Positions 14,279-25,490 of a DNA stretch of 64,000 nucleotides are shown in pieces. The stretch covers positions 30,070,001 through 30,134,000 of the forward strand of contig CM075101.1 in assembly GCA_037576195.1 (NCBI GenBank). Reading direction: 5' to 3'. The stretch's first letter is position 1. The number at the start of each line of letters is the position of its first letter. The notes beneath the pieces were generated by a model. That model saw only the letters and a program-made list of their open reading frames with translations, ran no database searches and was not told the origin of the DNA. This stretch comes from Phytoseiulus persimilis (lineage: Eukaryota; Arthropoda; Arachnida; Mesostigmata; Phytoseiidae). Position numbers and translations under genes: made by a program.

Positions 14279-15803
14279 CGAACGGCCGACCGCCGGCTCA
14301 GTCAGTTCTTCGGGCGGGTTTCCTTTCAACGACACCCGGCACGCGTCGCCGCAACTCCCCCTCTGAGTCGGGGCGTGTTGCAATGTTTGTCTGCGAGCAA
14401 GTTTGCGGATGAGTGAGACGCCGCTCTGGCTCCTATCTGCCCAAGAATGTGAGTTCGGTGTCTCAACAAGCAAACGCCTTCTGAAACTCCGACCGCGAAA
14501 CCTCTTATCGCCCAGTAAAGACCTCCCGGAAAGCTTCGGCGCCCCCGCCTGCCGTTCGACGGAGCGAAAGTCCGAGAAACGAAAGTCTAGTACGAGCGAC
14601 TTCGGAGACGATGATTTGCGATTCTAGCCGTGATCGCGTACAGCGAAAGTTTCGAGCCAGGCCGATTGCGCATAGACTCGACTTTCAAACCGGGTTTGAA
14701 ACAAAACTCCAGTCAGCATTTCACTGCGTAAAGCAATCCAGCCTCCCATCTCTTGCCTCAGGCGCAGAAAACCTCTCATGGAAACCAATTGTTGCATTCC
14801 GAGTGCGCCGCGGCATGTGCCGGCACGGAATCTCCGCGCATCAGAGGAACCCTCCGCAGGATCATTCGTCATACGCGGCAACACCAGCCGCATGTTTGTT
14901 GTGCTGCGCGATCTGAGGAAGTTTCCGACGATCTACTGCGACCGGGAAAACATCTCAACAGGCGTCCATGAGCAGTAACTCAGGCTCAATTAAGGAGGAG
15001 ATCCAGCGCCTCCTCGGAATCATTAAGACTTTTGAGAGGGATGCTCCTGGAAGCAGTGTCAGAAACTCGGCCTGGGATTCCGTACCGTTGGGATACTTCG
15101 CTCCTTGAACCACCGTCGCTCCCGGAAACTTTTTGAGGGAAACGACCGGAAGCGGGATCCCCGTTTTGAAGGCTCTAGATGCCCTCTGCAGCTGAACGTT
15201 CCGGATTCACTCGTTGCAACAAGTGAGTTCTCGATCAATGTTCGCGGCCTGGGTTTGGGACAACAGTTATCGCCCGGAAGCTTCATGCCGCCATGAAAGT
15301 GCTTCCGGGACGAATGAACTACGATGGGCTACGGTCTCGAGAGAGTCCCGACCGAGAGGCCTGACAATGTCGAAATCGAGGGGTCGTCGATTCGAATCTT
15401 CGCCCAGTCTTTCATCAGACGACCGGCAAGCCTATGGCAAACCCAGCTCGGCGAGTGGTCGTACGCGCAAGAACACGGCGTTGCCGAACCCACTCCACTT
15501 CGGATGAAAAAAATGGGGAGGGCAAGAACCGCTCCCGTCGTCTCCCGCGACCGGGCGTTCACCTGGGCAAGCTTCGACTTCCTCTGCTCTCTGAGATGTG
15601 CCCTCACGTCGATCCATATCTCGTTCCATCGCGCGGGGGTAGAACGAGGGTTAGCCAGTGAGATCAAACGTAGAATCGAACGGCGACTTCTGCGGCTGCC
15701 ACAAGGAGTAATACGAAATGGAAGCTTGAAAAGAGAAAACTTCGGAGACGGACGAGTTCACGGGAACGGAGCGGGAACTGTGGACAGTGGAAATAGATAT
15801 ATA

Positions 15804-15833
<30 letters not shown>
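15804..15833 (+). repeat. 30-base poly-G homopolymer
   Basis: Thirty uninterrupted G residues follow an AT-rich GATATATA stretch. The true length is uncertain because polymerase and base-calling slippage are common at such runs. Confidence 0.85.
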
Positions 15834-15834
<1 letters not shown>

Positions 15835-17619
15835 AACGGACGCCTGGCTGACGATCGAGGGCGGCTCAATGCCGATTCGAGTAATGTTTTCGTCGCCGCC
15901 CACCCTGACCGGTCGACGGACCCGTTAGCGCCTTCTTCAGCGATCCCCTGGAATTCTCCTCAAATTGTTCCCCCGCAAAGTTCGCGACGGTCCCTTGCCG
16001 ACGATCTCATTTCACTTCATCAACAACAGTTCCCTCAACCGGCTGGTTGGAGCCTGTTGCCGAAGCAGAAACCCAGGGCGGGTGGAGTGTTGAAACGAGA
16101 TCGACACTTCCAAACTGTATCACTTCATATTGAACGTGGGCCGCTTCCGATAAGGGACCCCTTTTTGAGCCTCTCAGGTGGGGAGATGGAAGTTTTCACG
16201 ACTGCGATGTCTTAATCGAGCGCATGAACTCCTCTCCTGGGACGCGACGACTACTTCTGTTCCATTCGACAGCTCGAAACGTTTCAGGGGGGCAGGGCTG
16301 GGGGTCTCGGGACCAGGTCGTTTCCCAAGAAATCAGCGTGGAGAACGAATCAACTCAGAGCCACAAGTCGTGAGAGAGGACCTTTTTTTCGTGTTGATGA
16401 GTGAAGATTTGACAGAATCGCTGGTTTCTATCGGAGAAAGTTGCACTTCTGCGCCTCCTTCAGTTCTCAAAGAAATCGGCGATCCCCCAGGAGTTTCGAA
16501 GGAGAACGAAACGTAGGGTGAACAGATGTTTCCGCGATCGAAGAGCGGCGATCATGTTCAGCCGATTGAAACGACGATAATCATGATGACCCACAGCCCG
16601 TTAATCGCGCACAGCTCGTTGAAGAATCATTCCTGCCTTGAGGTTTATTGTTATTCGTCGACCCCATTCGTTGAACCCAATCAAGAGGATTCCGCAGTCA
16701 GAGAGAATCACATTTGCCCGCCAATGCTTCCGCTCCCGGAATAAATGTTGATTGTAGGAAACAGCGATCTGAGAATTAATTCGCCCTCCCGGATCTCAAG
16801 ACTGCGCTTGGCGAATTCGAATGCCGTCATTAGAGATTCTCAGCGCTGGAAGGAGTTCCATGCGGCGTAATTCCAGGGTATTTTCCCGGCCGAAAGCCGT
16901 TCTCCGTGAACTGCAACGCTTACGATGGACTCGCGGCCTGTTCCGGGAAAGGGTCAATAGTCGATCGGTGTTCGAACGCCTGTAAAGTTTCAAGACTATG
17001 TGGAGCGATAATCCCGGTCGAGTGTGCGCTCAGCGTCGGCAGAAACTAACTACGTCACCCTCTTCCGTATCTCGATGTCGGGCGCTGGAGCGACGACGAC
17101 GGCGAGTCGGCAGGAAGTGCGAGAAAAATTGCAGGGAAACGTTTGTCTTCCGGGGGCGACGGCGAGACCCGGGAGAAAATGTCCGGAGAACAGGAAAATC
17201 TGAAACGTGGCAGAGGGATCCGCTCACACAGCTCCCGAGATCAGCGATCGCCGCGTGAGGAGCAATAGAAGTTCAGTTATCCCTTGAGTTCCCGGTTGGC
17301 AGCGGCCTGATTTCTGTATATAGTACAAGTTTCCGCAAAGTTCCGATGGTCAAGCCAACCTCGCTCTGAATTCTGCAGGCGTCCGCGCTTGGGGCGATCG
17401 GAAGTTTTGCTCTGGTCACTCTTCGTTCGTGTTTTTATTCCCATCTTCTCCCCATCTTCTCTGCGCATGTGTGACAACTGAGCCGTCGCGGTACGTCCGC
17501 TGTTACAGCTTTCGCACGGCAGGGAGTTATAAGAGCGCAGAGAGAACTTCTCTTCCTCGACACCGCTGATCTCAGTAGCGCTGGGACTCGGGCAACGATT
17601 GTTCGCGGCCGTGACTCAC

Positions 17620-17745
17620 GTCTGCTAAGACGAGAACGAACGCCAATCCCAGGAATGCGTCGAGGGGAAGCCGCCGTAACCAATCCACTCGACAGAATTC
17701 GAAGCTGAGCCGCTCGGAATGACGGGAATCGGGCGGAGCTCGCAT
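17620..17745 (-). CDS. Putative first coding exon with a signal-peptide-like segment
   Basis: A 42-codon block runs from an ATG at 17745, which sits exactly at an acceptor (GTTTCCGTCAG|ATG), to a strong donor (GAC|GTGAGT) in phase 0. The encoded peptide has a basic and polar front of about 27 residues and a hydrophobic run, LDAFLGLAFVLVLAD, like a signal peptide or anchor with a long n-region. I found no convincing next exon to the left, so the gene, if real, may continue out of the window or through exons I could not recognise. Confidence 0.25.
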
Positions 17746-18662
17746 CTGACGGAAACGGCATCTGTATAACTTCAACAAATGGGAGCTTCCATGAGGAATC
17801 TCTCTTGAGTTCAGGATCAGTGCATGTAGAGCGCCTGATTTCAGGCGGAACAGTCGAAGGGACCTGGAAGTGGAGTCTGAGGAGAGAAATCATTGCGGGA
17901 ATATTCACATCATCCCAGCAGACAGCTCCAATCAGTCCCATATAAGGGATTGTATCGAAGTTTGATCTGAAAGGACAGAAGTTTCTCGCGCTCCCGACCA
18001 GCCGGAGGGATGAGGAGCTCACTCGCATCTCGGCTCCCGTGCAGCGCATCATATATCATCAACGCGACCGACGCTGAACGAGAAGCCAACGCTGGAGATG
18101 GTGGTTGGAGACCATTGCATTCCCCCCGCTCAATTCTTGTTCTCGGTTCGTTTTGCTGCCTGAGCTCATCTGACCGAGCGAGCGGGCAGAATGGCGGGCG
18201 TTGGGGAGCGCGGACAGCCAAGAAGCGGTCAATTCGAATGGCCATAAATAATCCTCGCTGTTAGTCCCTCTGGTGCAACCCTAAACCGACGCCAAGGGTC
18301 CCTTTCCTCGATCGACGGGCAGGCGATCTCAAACTCACCGACTCCTCGCGAGTCAGCCTCCGGGGAGGGGAGACCTCTGTTCCAGGGACATCGTGGCTCG
18401 CGAGATATCGTCGTCGATGATAAGAGAGACGGCTAAAACGGGACGACTCGCGAGTCGGAGGGACCACGAGACGTTCCTTTTGGATTTTTCCCTTCCGGGG
18501 ATCATTCGCAAGCGAACGTTTTCGTGGTCGAGCTTCATCCCGTGTGGATCCCACCCCCGAATGCCCGAAAGCGAGCCAGGATTGCGAGCTCAGGAGCGGC
18601 CTGATCTCTCCAGTGGGGAGTGGCCACCGGTACCGGAACGGACGTTGTGTTGAGGGGGAAAC

Positions 18663-18698
18663 CCAGCCACCGCCGCCGCCGCTGCCGCCACCGCCAGG
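18663..18698 (+). repeat. Imperfect (CCG)n tract
   Basis: A CCG/CCA/CTG trinucleotide run with no supported gene around it. Confidence 0.7.
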
Positions 18699-21418
18699 AT
18701 GAAACATCCCCATTGTGCTCCGAAAGATTCGGAGCTGCGAGCAGTTGAATTTGATGAAAACCCACAATTAGGGTTATTGGCTGGAAAGAACGAAGAGGTA
18801 TCGCCGCGGTCAGTCACCCACTTGGTCCGCAGGGCGTCGACCGCTGGTCGGGAGACAGGCGCCGTTGTCACTGGTCCGACGCCGTCTGGGTCCTTCTAAG
18901 CCACTGAATTGGTGCTCAGGAAGTTGTAGCCATCTTTCTTGCGACTTTCGACCCGCTGTCGGTTCCTTCTCTGTTCGCTCGCTCGCTCACCCGTTCATGT
19001 TGTTGTCAGCGTCGTCGTCGGCTTTCAAGGGTATCCTTCTTGCTGCAATCGGCTGACTGGCTTTCATTTCATTGACAAACAGCCAGCAACGAGCCGAAAG
19101 AAAACAGAAATGCTCATCTCGTTTCCGATTGCTCCGCTCGGCCATTTAGCTCCGGGGAGCGGGGAGAGAAACGGAGGAGCAGGCCCGTCACCTAGATAGA
19201 GCGAATCATCCCGATTCCATCCAGAGCTCCCTGGGCTCGGTCCTGCTCCCCGCCGGTCCTGCTCCCCATCGCCCTCGACCTACACGCTCGTGCACGAACT
19301 GAGCTTGCCCCGCCCGCCCGCCCGCGTGCGCGGCGCTTGAGTGATTGTTTCTCGCCGTAATCTTCCGTGGGATGATCGTGGAGGAGGCGCAGTGTTCGGT
19401 TGCGTGTTGAACGTGGAGGATTTCGGCTATGTACATCTTTCGCACCTTTGCATTCTTCGAGTTATTGATGACGGCGATCTGAGCAGGGCAGCGAGAAGAC
19501 GTACGACCAACGCGCCTCCGCGACCCCAGAAGGAAGGCCGAGCGCCGAGAAAGGAAGGAAGATGAATAGCGAGAGTCGCGCGAGCGCTCCCTGCGCACGT
19601 AGCTCGGCGCACGTCGAGTGGCATGAGGTAAGAGTTTCAGCTCGGGTCATGAAGCGGAATCCTTCAGACAAATGAGCCGCACACTCCGCTGCCTCGTTCA
19701 GCTGGATCGGATCTATTGCCGGTGAGAGTTGCTCTTCGCGCCACGAGGATAATTCCGGTTCGAATCCCTCGCGACCTCTAAAGCATAGGTGTCGGAGTGG
19801 GTGTTGCGCCACGTGCAAATGTGCACGGATGGCCGCGCTGACCACTTGGCCTCCTCGACGGACCCTCTCTACTTTAGAATGGATGGCATTTTGAATCGAT
19901 CAAGTGCATCCGGTGAACGTGGCGTCGAGCACGCGAAGCTCGAGCAGAGCGGACGCACGTGGCATAATGTCACTGGCAGCTAAGGTGGGGCGCGTAGGTC
20001 ATCATCATGTAACAGCAGGCTGTGAGGGAAGTGCACGCCAACGACCTCAACAACGAACGACGCTGGCAGAACCTCAATGTGAATACAGCTGAATTTGCGG
20101 ATCTGCATACGATGTCAACGCTGTCCTGGTTTCGCCCATCGCGCCGAAAGCTCAAACTCAGCGTCCCCATCAAACCGCCCCCTTCAACAAGCTCCAGAAA
20201 TTCCATCGAGCCGAGTTGCTCCTAAACCCAGAGCTTCCTCCCGTGAGCGCTCCTCGCTCCCCCCCCCTCAGATGTTTTCTCGACTTCTCCCGATCCCCTC
20301 CTGCACGATTCGGCGACCTTTCGAACGTTTTGCGGGATTCTCCGGCCACGCGCTGCATGCCCGTAAATCCGCACACCCTGCCCCACGTGGTCGGATGGAT
20401 CTGTGCTCCCGTCGGGGACTCGTCGCGCTTTGTGCACGTCTACGTGGACACTTTCGAGAAATAAGAACTATCCGATGACGCCGCCGACACGAGATACTCG
20501 ACGGCCTCGGCAGGTCGGAAACTTCTATCCGAGGCAGACGCGGCGGCTTGCCGCCGAACTTCGTTCCCGCCGATGGAACGTACACAGATTTCCTGTATGC
20601 AAACTATTTGTCTTTTGGCTTGGGAGCAGCCGGCTCCGAGACCGCTACTTCGGTTTGTTCCGCTCGGCCGCGAGGGACTGAGCCTCGGAACGGAAGGAAA
20701 TATCCGAAACAAAATAGACTCGGCTTAAGCGTATAATAGAGAAAAGGGAGGTGGTGGGGTGGTTGTGCAGCCGTCCGATTCGAGCTTGTTCGTCTGTCGA
20801 CTAAGCTCTATCCATCTGTTTGTTGGGTCATGCCCTTCATTCGCTCGTCGCGGGTGTGTACCTCTGGGGAATTCGCGGGCGTCCCGACGAGGAATAGGCA
20901 AAAGCGCAAAGAGAGAAGAATACGAACAAGGAGAACAACGCCGACTGCAGCGGCGGGTGCAGCAGCAGCATTGCTCCGTCTGCCAAATTGAGAACAAAGG
21001 AATTTAACCCGATCAGCACTGTCGCTTCTCGTCTCGTAAACGACTACCCACAGCGCGCCCGAAAAGCCGCCGCCACCTAGTTTCTCTCTGGTGCTACGGG
21101 GATTGCTCAGTACCATCAAGCACGCTCGCATGCGCGTGCGCGTGAGAGGTCGTTTTGGACCCCACTGCTTTCCCCGAGTCGGAGAGCCCGGCCACTCAGC
21201 GTCCTTCTGGGATTTTCCTCTTCCGAGAGTCCCGAGCGTGGATGGACCCGGATCGGGGAACTGGAGACGCGGAAGAACACATTTATCCCATGAATTCCAT
21301 CGGCGTCCAACGAAGAGCAGGATGGGAATCTTGTTCGCTTCGCAGCTCTTGCAGCGAAGATGCGACTGAAACGAGAGGAAAGACGATTCGTTTGACTTCG
21401 CCGAAATCACATCCGGCA

Positions 21419-21424
21419 TTTATT
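21419..21424 (-). terminator. Candidate poly(A) signal for the microexon gene
   Basis: AATAAA on the minus strand about 0.9 kb beyond the stop at 22338. No nearer exact hexamer was seen. The assignment rests on order and strand only. Confidence 0.3.
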
Positions 21425-22337
21425 TGTCTGGCACTGTAGGAGTATACCTGGAAGCCACTCATTCCGCACTGCTCCCCGACCTATACAATAAATTAGAAAA
21501 AATACAGTGGGATCCGCTCATTGAGAGCGCTGGATAATAATCGGACCATGCACTCTCCCTGGCCCCTTGAGTTTTCCCGCGCCGGAGCCTGATGTGTGCT
21601 AGGGGGAGGGGAGGAAATTCGAGTCCTCCGCCTGATCGGCCCGACGTGGTTCGATTTGGCGGATTCCACTGTACAAACTAAACTGGACCCCGTTGGCAGT
21701 CCGCACCGATATTTACAGAACCGCTTTCAATCTCTGCAGCTTCTCTCTTCGTGATGGCTCCCACTCAGTGGAGTATCCTAGGTCATGCGCGGTGTATTTT
21801 TTCCTAAGGGAGCTAGCGTGACGGAGTGCAATCCGCAATCAGAATCCACCCCGTCTGTTCCATCCGCTCATACTCCTCTTCTCGTCCCTTTCAATTCCAT
21901 ATTTTCGCTCTATCAACTCAGTCCCCCCCCCGGAATCATCCGATTTCAGCCGGGACTGCGTCCGTGCTACTGTTCCCGACCAGTGACCTTCGCTGTCGTA
22001 GCTTTTCCTCTTTCTACATTTAAGTACTATTTCGGAAATCTGTTCTCCGCGGATTTACCCTCTTGCACAGCTGCTGCTCGACTAGTCACGACCTCCGGTT
22101 GAGCTAAGTACTCGAAGCAATGCTCGAGACCGGCACAACACGATCGCTTGTTTTGTTACGCCGCAAACTCGGTCGGTCGGCCGTCCGTTCGTGCGTCCCG
22201 GCTTTTTGGAAGCTCGGCGTTGTGTATCGGGTGAGCGCGCGCGCCAGCGAGCGAGCGGGGAGACAGGCAGTCTTCAGAGAGCGGGCGATGTCCGCGAGAG
22301 ATGAAAGCGAACGATGAACGCAGAAGATGGACGGTTT

Positions 22338-23580
22338 TCACAGATGGACGACCTTTGGAGATCCTCCGGTCGACGAGATGCTGCTGTTGTTTGAGTGGTT
22401 GGCGGCGTTTTCCTTGGCCTTGGCGAAGCTATCGAGGTACTCTTGAAGGAGGAGTGACAACACGTTCGAGTGGTTCGAGCAATCGATCGAGTTCCTGTGC
22501 GTCTCCTCCGCCCCCCCTCCAGAAGAGGGAGTTCGATTCGGGGTTATACTGGAAGAGCTGCCTGTAAAGTTAAACGCAGCCAGCGTTAGAACGACTGAAA
22601 GCATCTGCGAGAGCTCAGGCGCTGTGCGAAGCTTCCGCGGGATGCCCACAAGAGTGTGTTGCCCCAACCCGACGTCCATAAATACCTTTCTTATGGACAA
22701 AAGTGACAACATGGCCTGAAAAAGATAGCAGTTTTTAGAGTTTGTTGCCGGCGGGCAACTTTTCTCGCTCTGGCCTAGGAATCGTCGAGCCGCGTCGTCT
22801 CGTGTGGGGAGCGGGACGCGCGAGTCTCCAAACGCAGACTCCGAAAGAACTGTTTCCCCCGGGGGAGGAGCATCGCGACGCATCGACGGTGGCCACCCTA
22901 CGAAACCGGGCTCCTCGAAGGCCGAACCGATCGCTCGGCGGAGATCGTTCATAGATAGACCTCGGAGGTGCACCACCTCTGTTCACAGACGGCAGACCGG
23001 TTGAGACGCACTCGCAAGACACGTCTGGCGTCATCGAATTATCATACTCTATGTACTGAACCCACCTTCGCTGAATTCGGGAGGAGGCTGGAAAACTTCT
23101 GGCGTGGGCGGCATGACTTGAATACCGACCGAATGGCTCTCTCGCACAGGAGCTATCGTGTGAGGGAACTGCGACATCGCTGTCATCGAGATCTGCGCAG
23201 ATAAAAGACGATCGAGCTGAGTTGGCGATCTCAGTCCGTTGTGAGTGTCAACTGGATAGAGGTGCTAGCGAGTGAGGAGAACAATGGGGAGAGGACAGAC
23301 GGACGAACGCGAGAGGGAATCCGCGCAGGTCGAGCCAGACTCGCCGAGCTACGAACTCCGGAGCGTGTTCGAGGTAACAACTACTTCGCTAGGGCCTGTG
23401 AGCCAGAGCGGCGTTGCGTTGTCTTACCTTGACAGAGCTGCGGCGACGCTTCAAGGACTCCCGTAGCTTTTTGACAGCTTCCTCATTGTCGGTGACACAG
23501 CAGGCGTAATAGAAGAGAGACGCACCGACCACGAAGAAGACGGAAAAAATTGCCAGAACAAATACCGTCTCGGCCTCCAT
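22338..23580 (-). CDS. Single-pass membrane protein with Pro/Ser/Asn-rich tail and a 30-nt microexon (unknown family)
   Basis: Four exons are read: 23580-23428 (ATG at 23580, 5 nt after a TCTCTTCCAG acceptor), 23192-23066, 22715-22686 (30 nt) and 22561-22338 (stop TGA). Phases are 0, 1 and 1. Donors are AAG|GTAAGA, AAG|GTGGGT and AAG|GTATTT; acceptors are CTGCGCAG, TTTTTCAG and TTTACAG. The predicted protein has 177 residues: a short N-terminus, one hydrophobic segment at about 6-28 (TVFVLAIFSVFFVVGASLFYY) that ends in a CC pair, a basic stretch (KKLRESLKRRRSSVK), a proline-rich part (MPPTPEVFQPPPEF) and a Ser/Asn/Gly-rich tail ending VVHL. The phases fit only if the microexon is read in the frame HVVTFVHKK. 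No family is recognised. More exons upstream could add an ectodomain, since the first exon opens at an acceptor. Confidence 0.6.
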
Positions 23581-25435
23581 AACGTCTGGAAGAGAGATCT
23601 CATGCATTATTTCGACCACCAGCGACGACTGAACACGGCCGACCGCGTCAGCGCAAATAACTCCCCCACTCCAGCGTCCGTTTCTCGCGTCCGATTAGTT
23701 TGTTCCTGCACAGCGAGAGGCACAGAAGTCCGAACCTCGCTCGGTCACCTTTCCAGCCTGTCTGTCTGGGCAGCCTTTTCACTCAATGCCAGTCGTTGAC
23801 GACGTCCTGAACCGTCTCTCCTCAGAAGGCGCTCAACAACTAACCGTCGCTCGTATAACGCTTCGATCCATTGTTTCGTTCTGGCCACCGTTCTCCGTCG
23901 ACGATTGTCCCGTTCTAGGCCACATGTTTTCTACCTGAATCACGATTCCGATCTGGCCCCTTCACAGGGCAGATTTCACTCGACGAGGAGCGAGCGGGAG
24001 GAAGAGGAACGCACCGCGTCGAGCTGACATCCAACGATCGCCCTCATGACGCTTCGGACCCCGCGATACGAGCTGGCCTCGTTCAACCACTGAGTTGATC
24101 CGGGTCCTATTTTTCTCCTTGAGGCTCAGGGAACAACCTCATCGGACCTCGATAATAAGCTCGAATCCGTTCGACGTGTGATAGCTGTAACCGTAGTCTG
24201 GAGCGTCAGTGATAGAAATCGGAAGCGCCGCTCGCCCGGCCAGCCCTTGTTGAGATCCTCCGTCAGGAACTCGAGACGCGCCCGGGAAGATGGTAGTGGC
24301 CGGGCGTCCTCTCAAATCGTTTTGTAGGCGGACAGCATTCGGGGAGTGGAGGAAAAAGAAGTTGTGCTCCATTGAATAATTATCCTAATGATCGGGGAGC
24401 CCAACATGCAGCGTGCTGCAACTCCATTTCAATCACCTAGTTCGTCCTTGAGTTGAGCCACTCGGGACTCGCGTTAGTGAGACCCGATGCCGACAAGACG
24501 AGCCATGTATGTATGTAGGTTCATTCGACGCAGCCTCCGAACGACTGAGCGTTTTCTCTTCCTTCCGTACGACCGAGCTCAGCGTTTTTGCTTATCATAA
24601 TTTGTCCATAAAGCCACGCAGGCGGGAAGCATTGTATCGAGCGAGCGAGAAGCTAGCCGGGCGCTTCCTGCGAGCGAGTGCCTTCCTCAATCAGAGGGAA
24701 TCGACAATTCATCGTTCCTGATACAATTTGCGCGAGCAAGATTTATTGTGCTGCAGAAAGACGCTGCAGCAGTTCTTTGTGCTCGGGGAGAAGTTGCCAC
24801 TTTTGCACCTGCACACATTTCGTTGGCATTTCGCTTGTGGTCACAACCAACGCCCCAGCGGTGTCCGCTCTTCGTGGCGACTTCCAGGCGCGCGGGACTT
24901 GCCGCGGGATCGCAAGACCCGAAGTCCACAGTGACACAATCGCTCTGCCGGAAACGGCGCTCGATTCGATTGGAGTCGACGAAGATTTTTGAGATTTTCT
25001 TGTAAATTCATGGGGGTACATCAAACTCGACGCTCCAGGCTTCACCCACGAGCCGTGTTTGCGTTGAGTATTTTTGGCTCGTTTTCAATCAGCGATGGAT
25101 GTCTGTCTGATATGCTGTTCGATAGGAGGGCAACCAGGATGCCAGACTCCTTGGAGCCACCGGGGCCATTGTCGCTGTTGAACTCCCGCGACAGACATCG
25201 CCCCAACGCAGCAACTCATTCTCGAGGCTGCGGACCGTTGGCAACGTTGGCTGGTTTTTGTCGAGGAGTTGGGTTCGTCCAGTCGGCGGTCACCTGGTCG
25301 AGGGAGTCGGTCAGTGGCCCAGAAACAGGTTAGCGAACAGTGAGTTAGCACCGAGGTGAGACGTAGTTTTACTATTCAGCGCCTGCATGAAGGCGTCGCC
25401 GCCCTCTAGCGGGCCTGAGCGGCCGCCCGGTCAGT

Positions 25436-25490
25436 TTGTTGCTGTTGTTGTTCTTCTTGTCGTCATCGTCGTCGACGTTGTCGTCGCTCG
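25436..25490 (+). repeat. Imperfect GTT/GTC trinucleotide tract
   Basis: A mixed run of GTTGTT, CTTCTT and GTCGTC words. It would give long Ser/Val/Asp-type runs if translated, but no exon borders fit. Confidence 0.65.

Larger units (their letters stand above)
7496..17619. other. No supported gene
   Basis: It holds simple repeats (11.84, 12.35, 12.44, 14.23 and 15.80 kb). Open frames up to 228 codons occur (10781-11467, plus), but none has a domain or a chain of matching splice sites. If the 17.6 kb signal-peptide exon is real, this would be its downstream intron space. Confidence 0.45.
17746..22337. other. No supported coding sequence; probably includes the 3' UTR of the microexon gene
   Basis: The stretch from 22337 to about 21.4 kb lies between the stop codon of the 22.3-23.6 kb gene and a minus-strand AATAAA. 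To the left are overlapping open frames of up to 205 codons without domains, and the CCG tract at 18.66 kb. Confidence 0.45.

Noticed and set aside
14778-14978. Plus-strand frame containing AGSFVIRGNTSRMFVVLRD, reminiscent of the GSFLVR strand of an SH2 domain
   Set aside because: Only one short motif matches. The preceding tryptophan strand and the following histidine strand of an SH2 domain are absent, and the neighbouring frames are equally open.
19745-19775. GGTTCGAATCC, a tRNA B-box-like word
   Set aside because: The flanking bases do not form the T stem and no cloverleaf or A box fits at the right distance.
24139-24372. Minus-strand 77-codon frame from ATG containing DAPDYGYSYHTSNGFEL, slightly like a cuticle-protein motif
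   Set aside because: The cuticle consensus is not completed, there is no signal peptide, and the length is trivial by chance.
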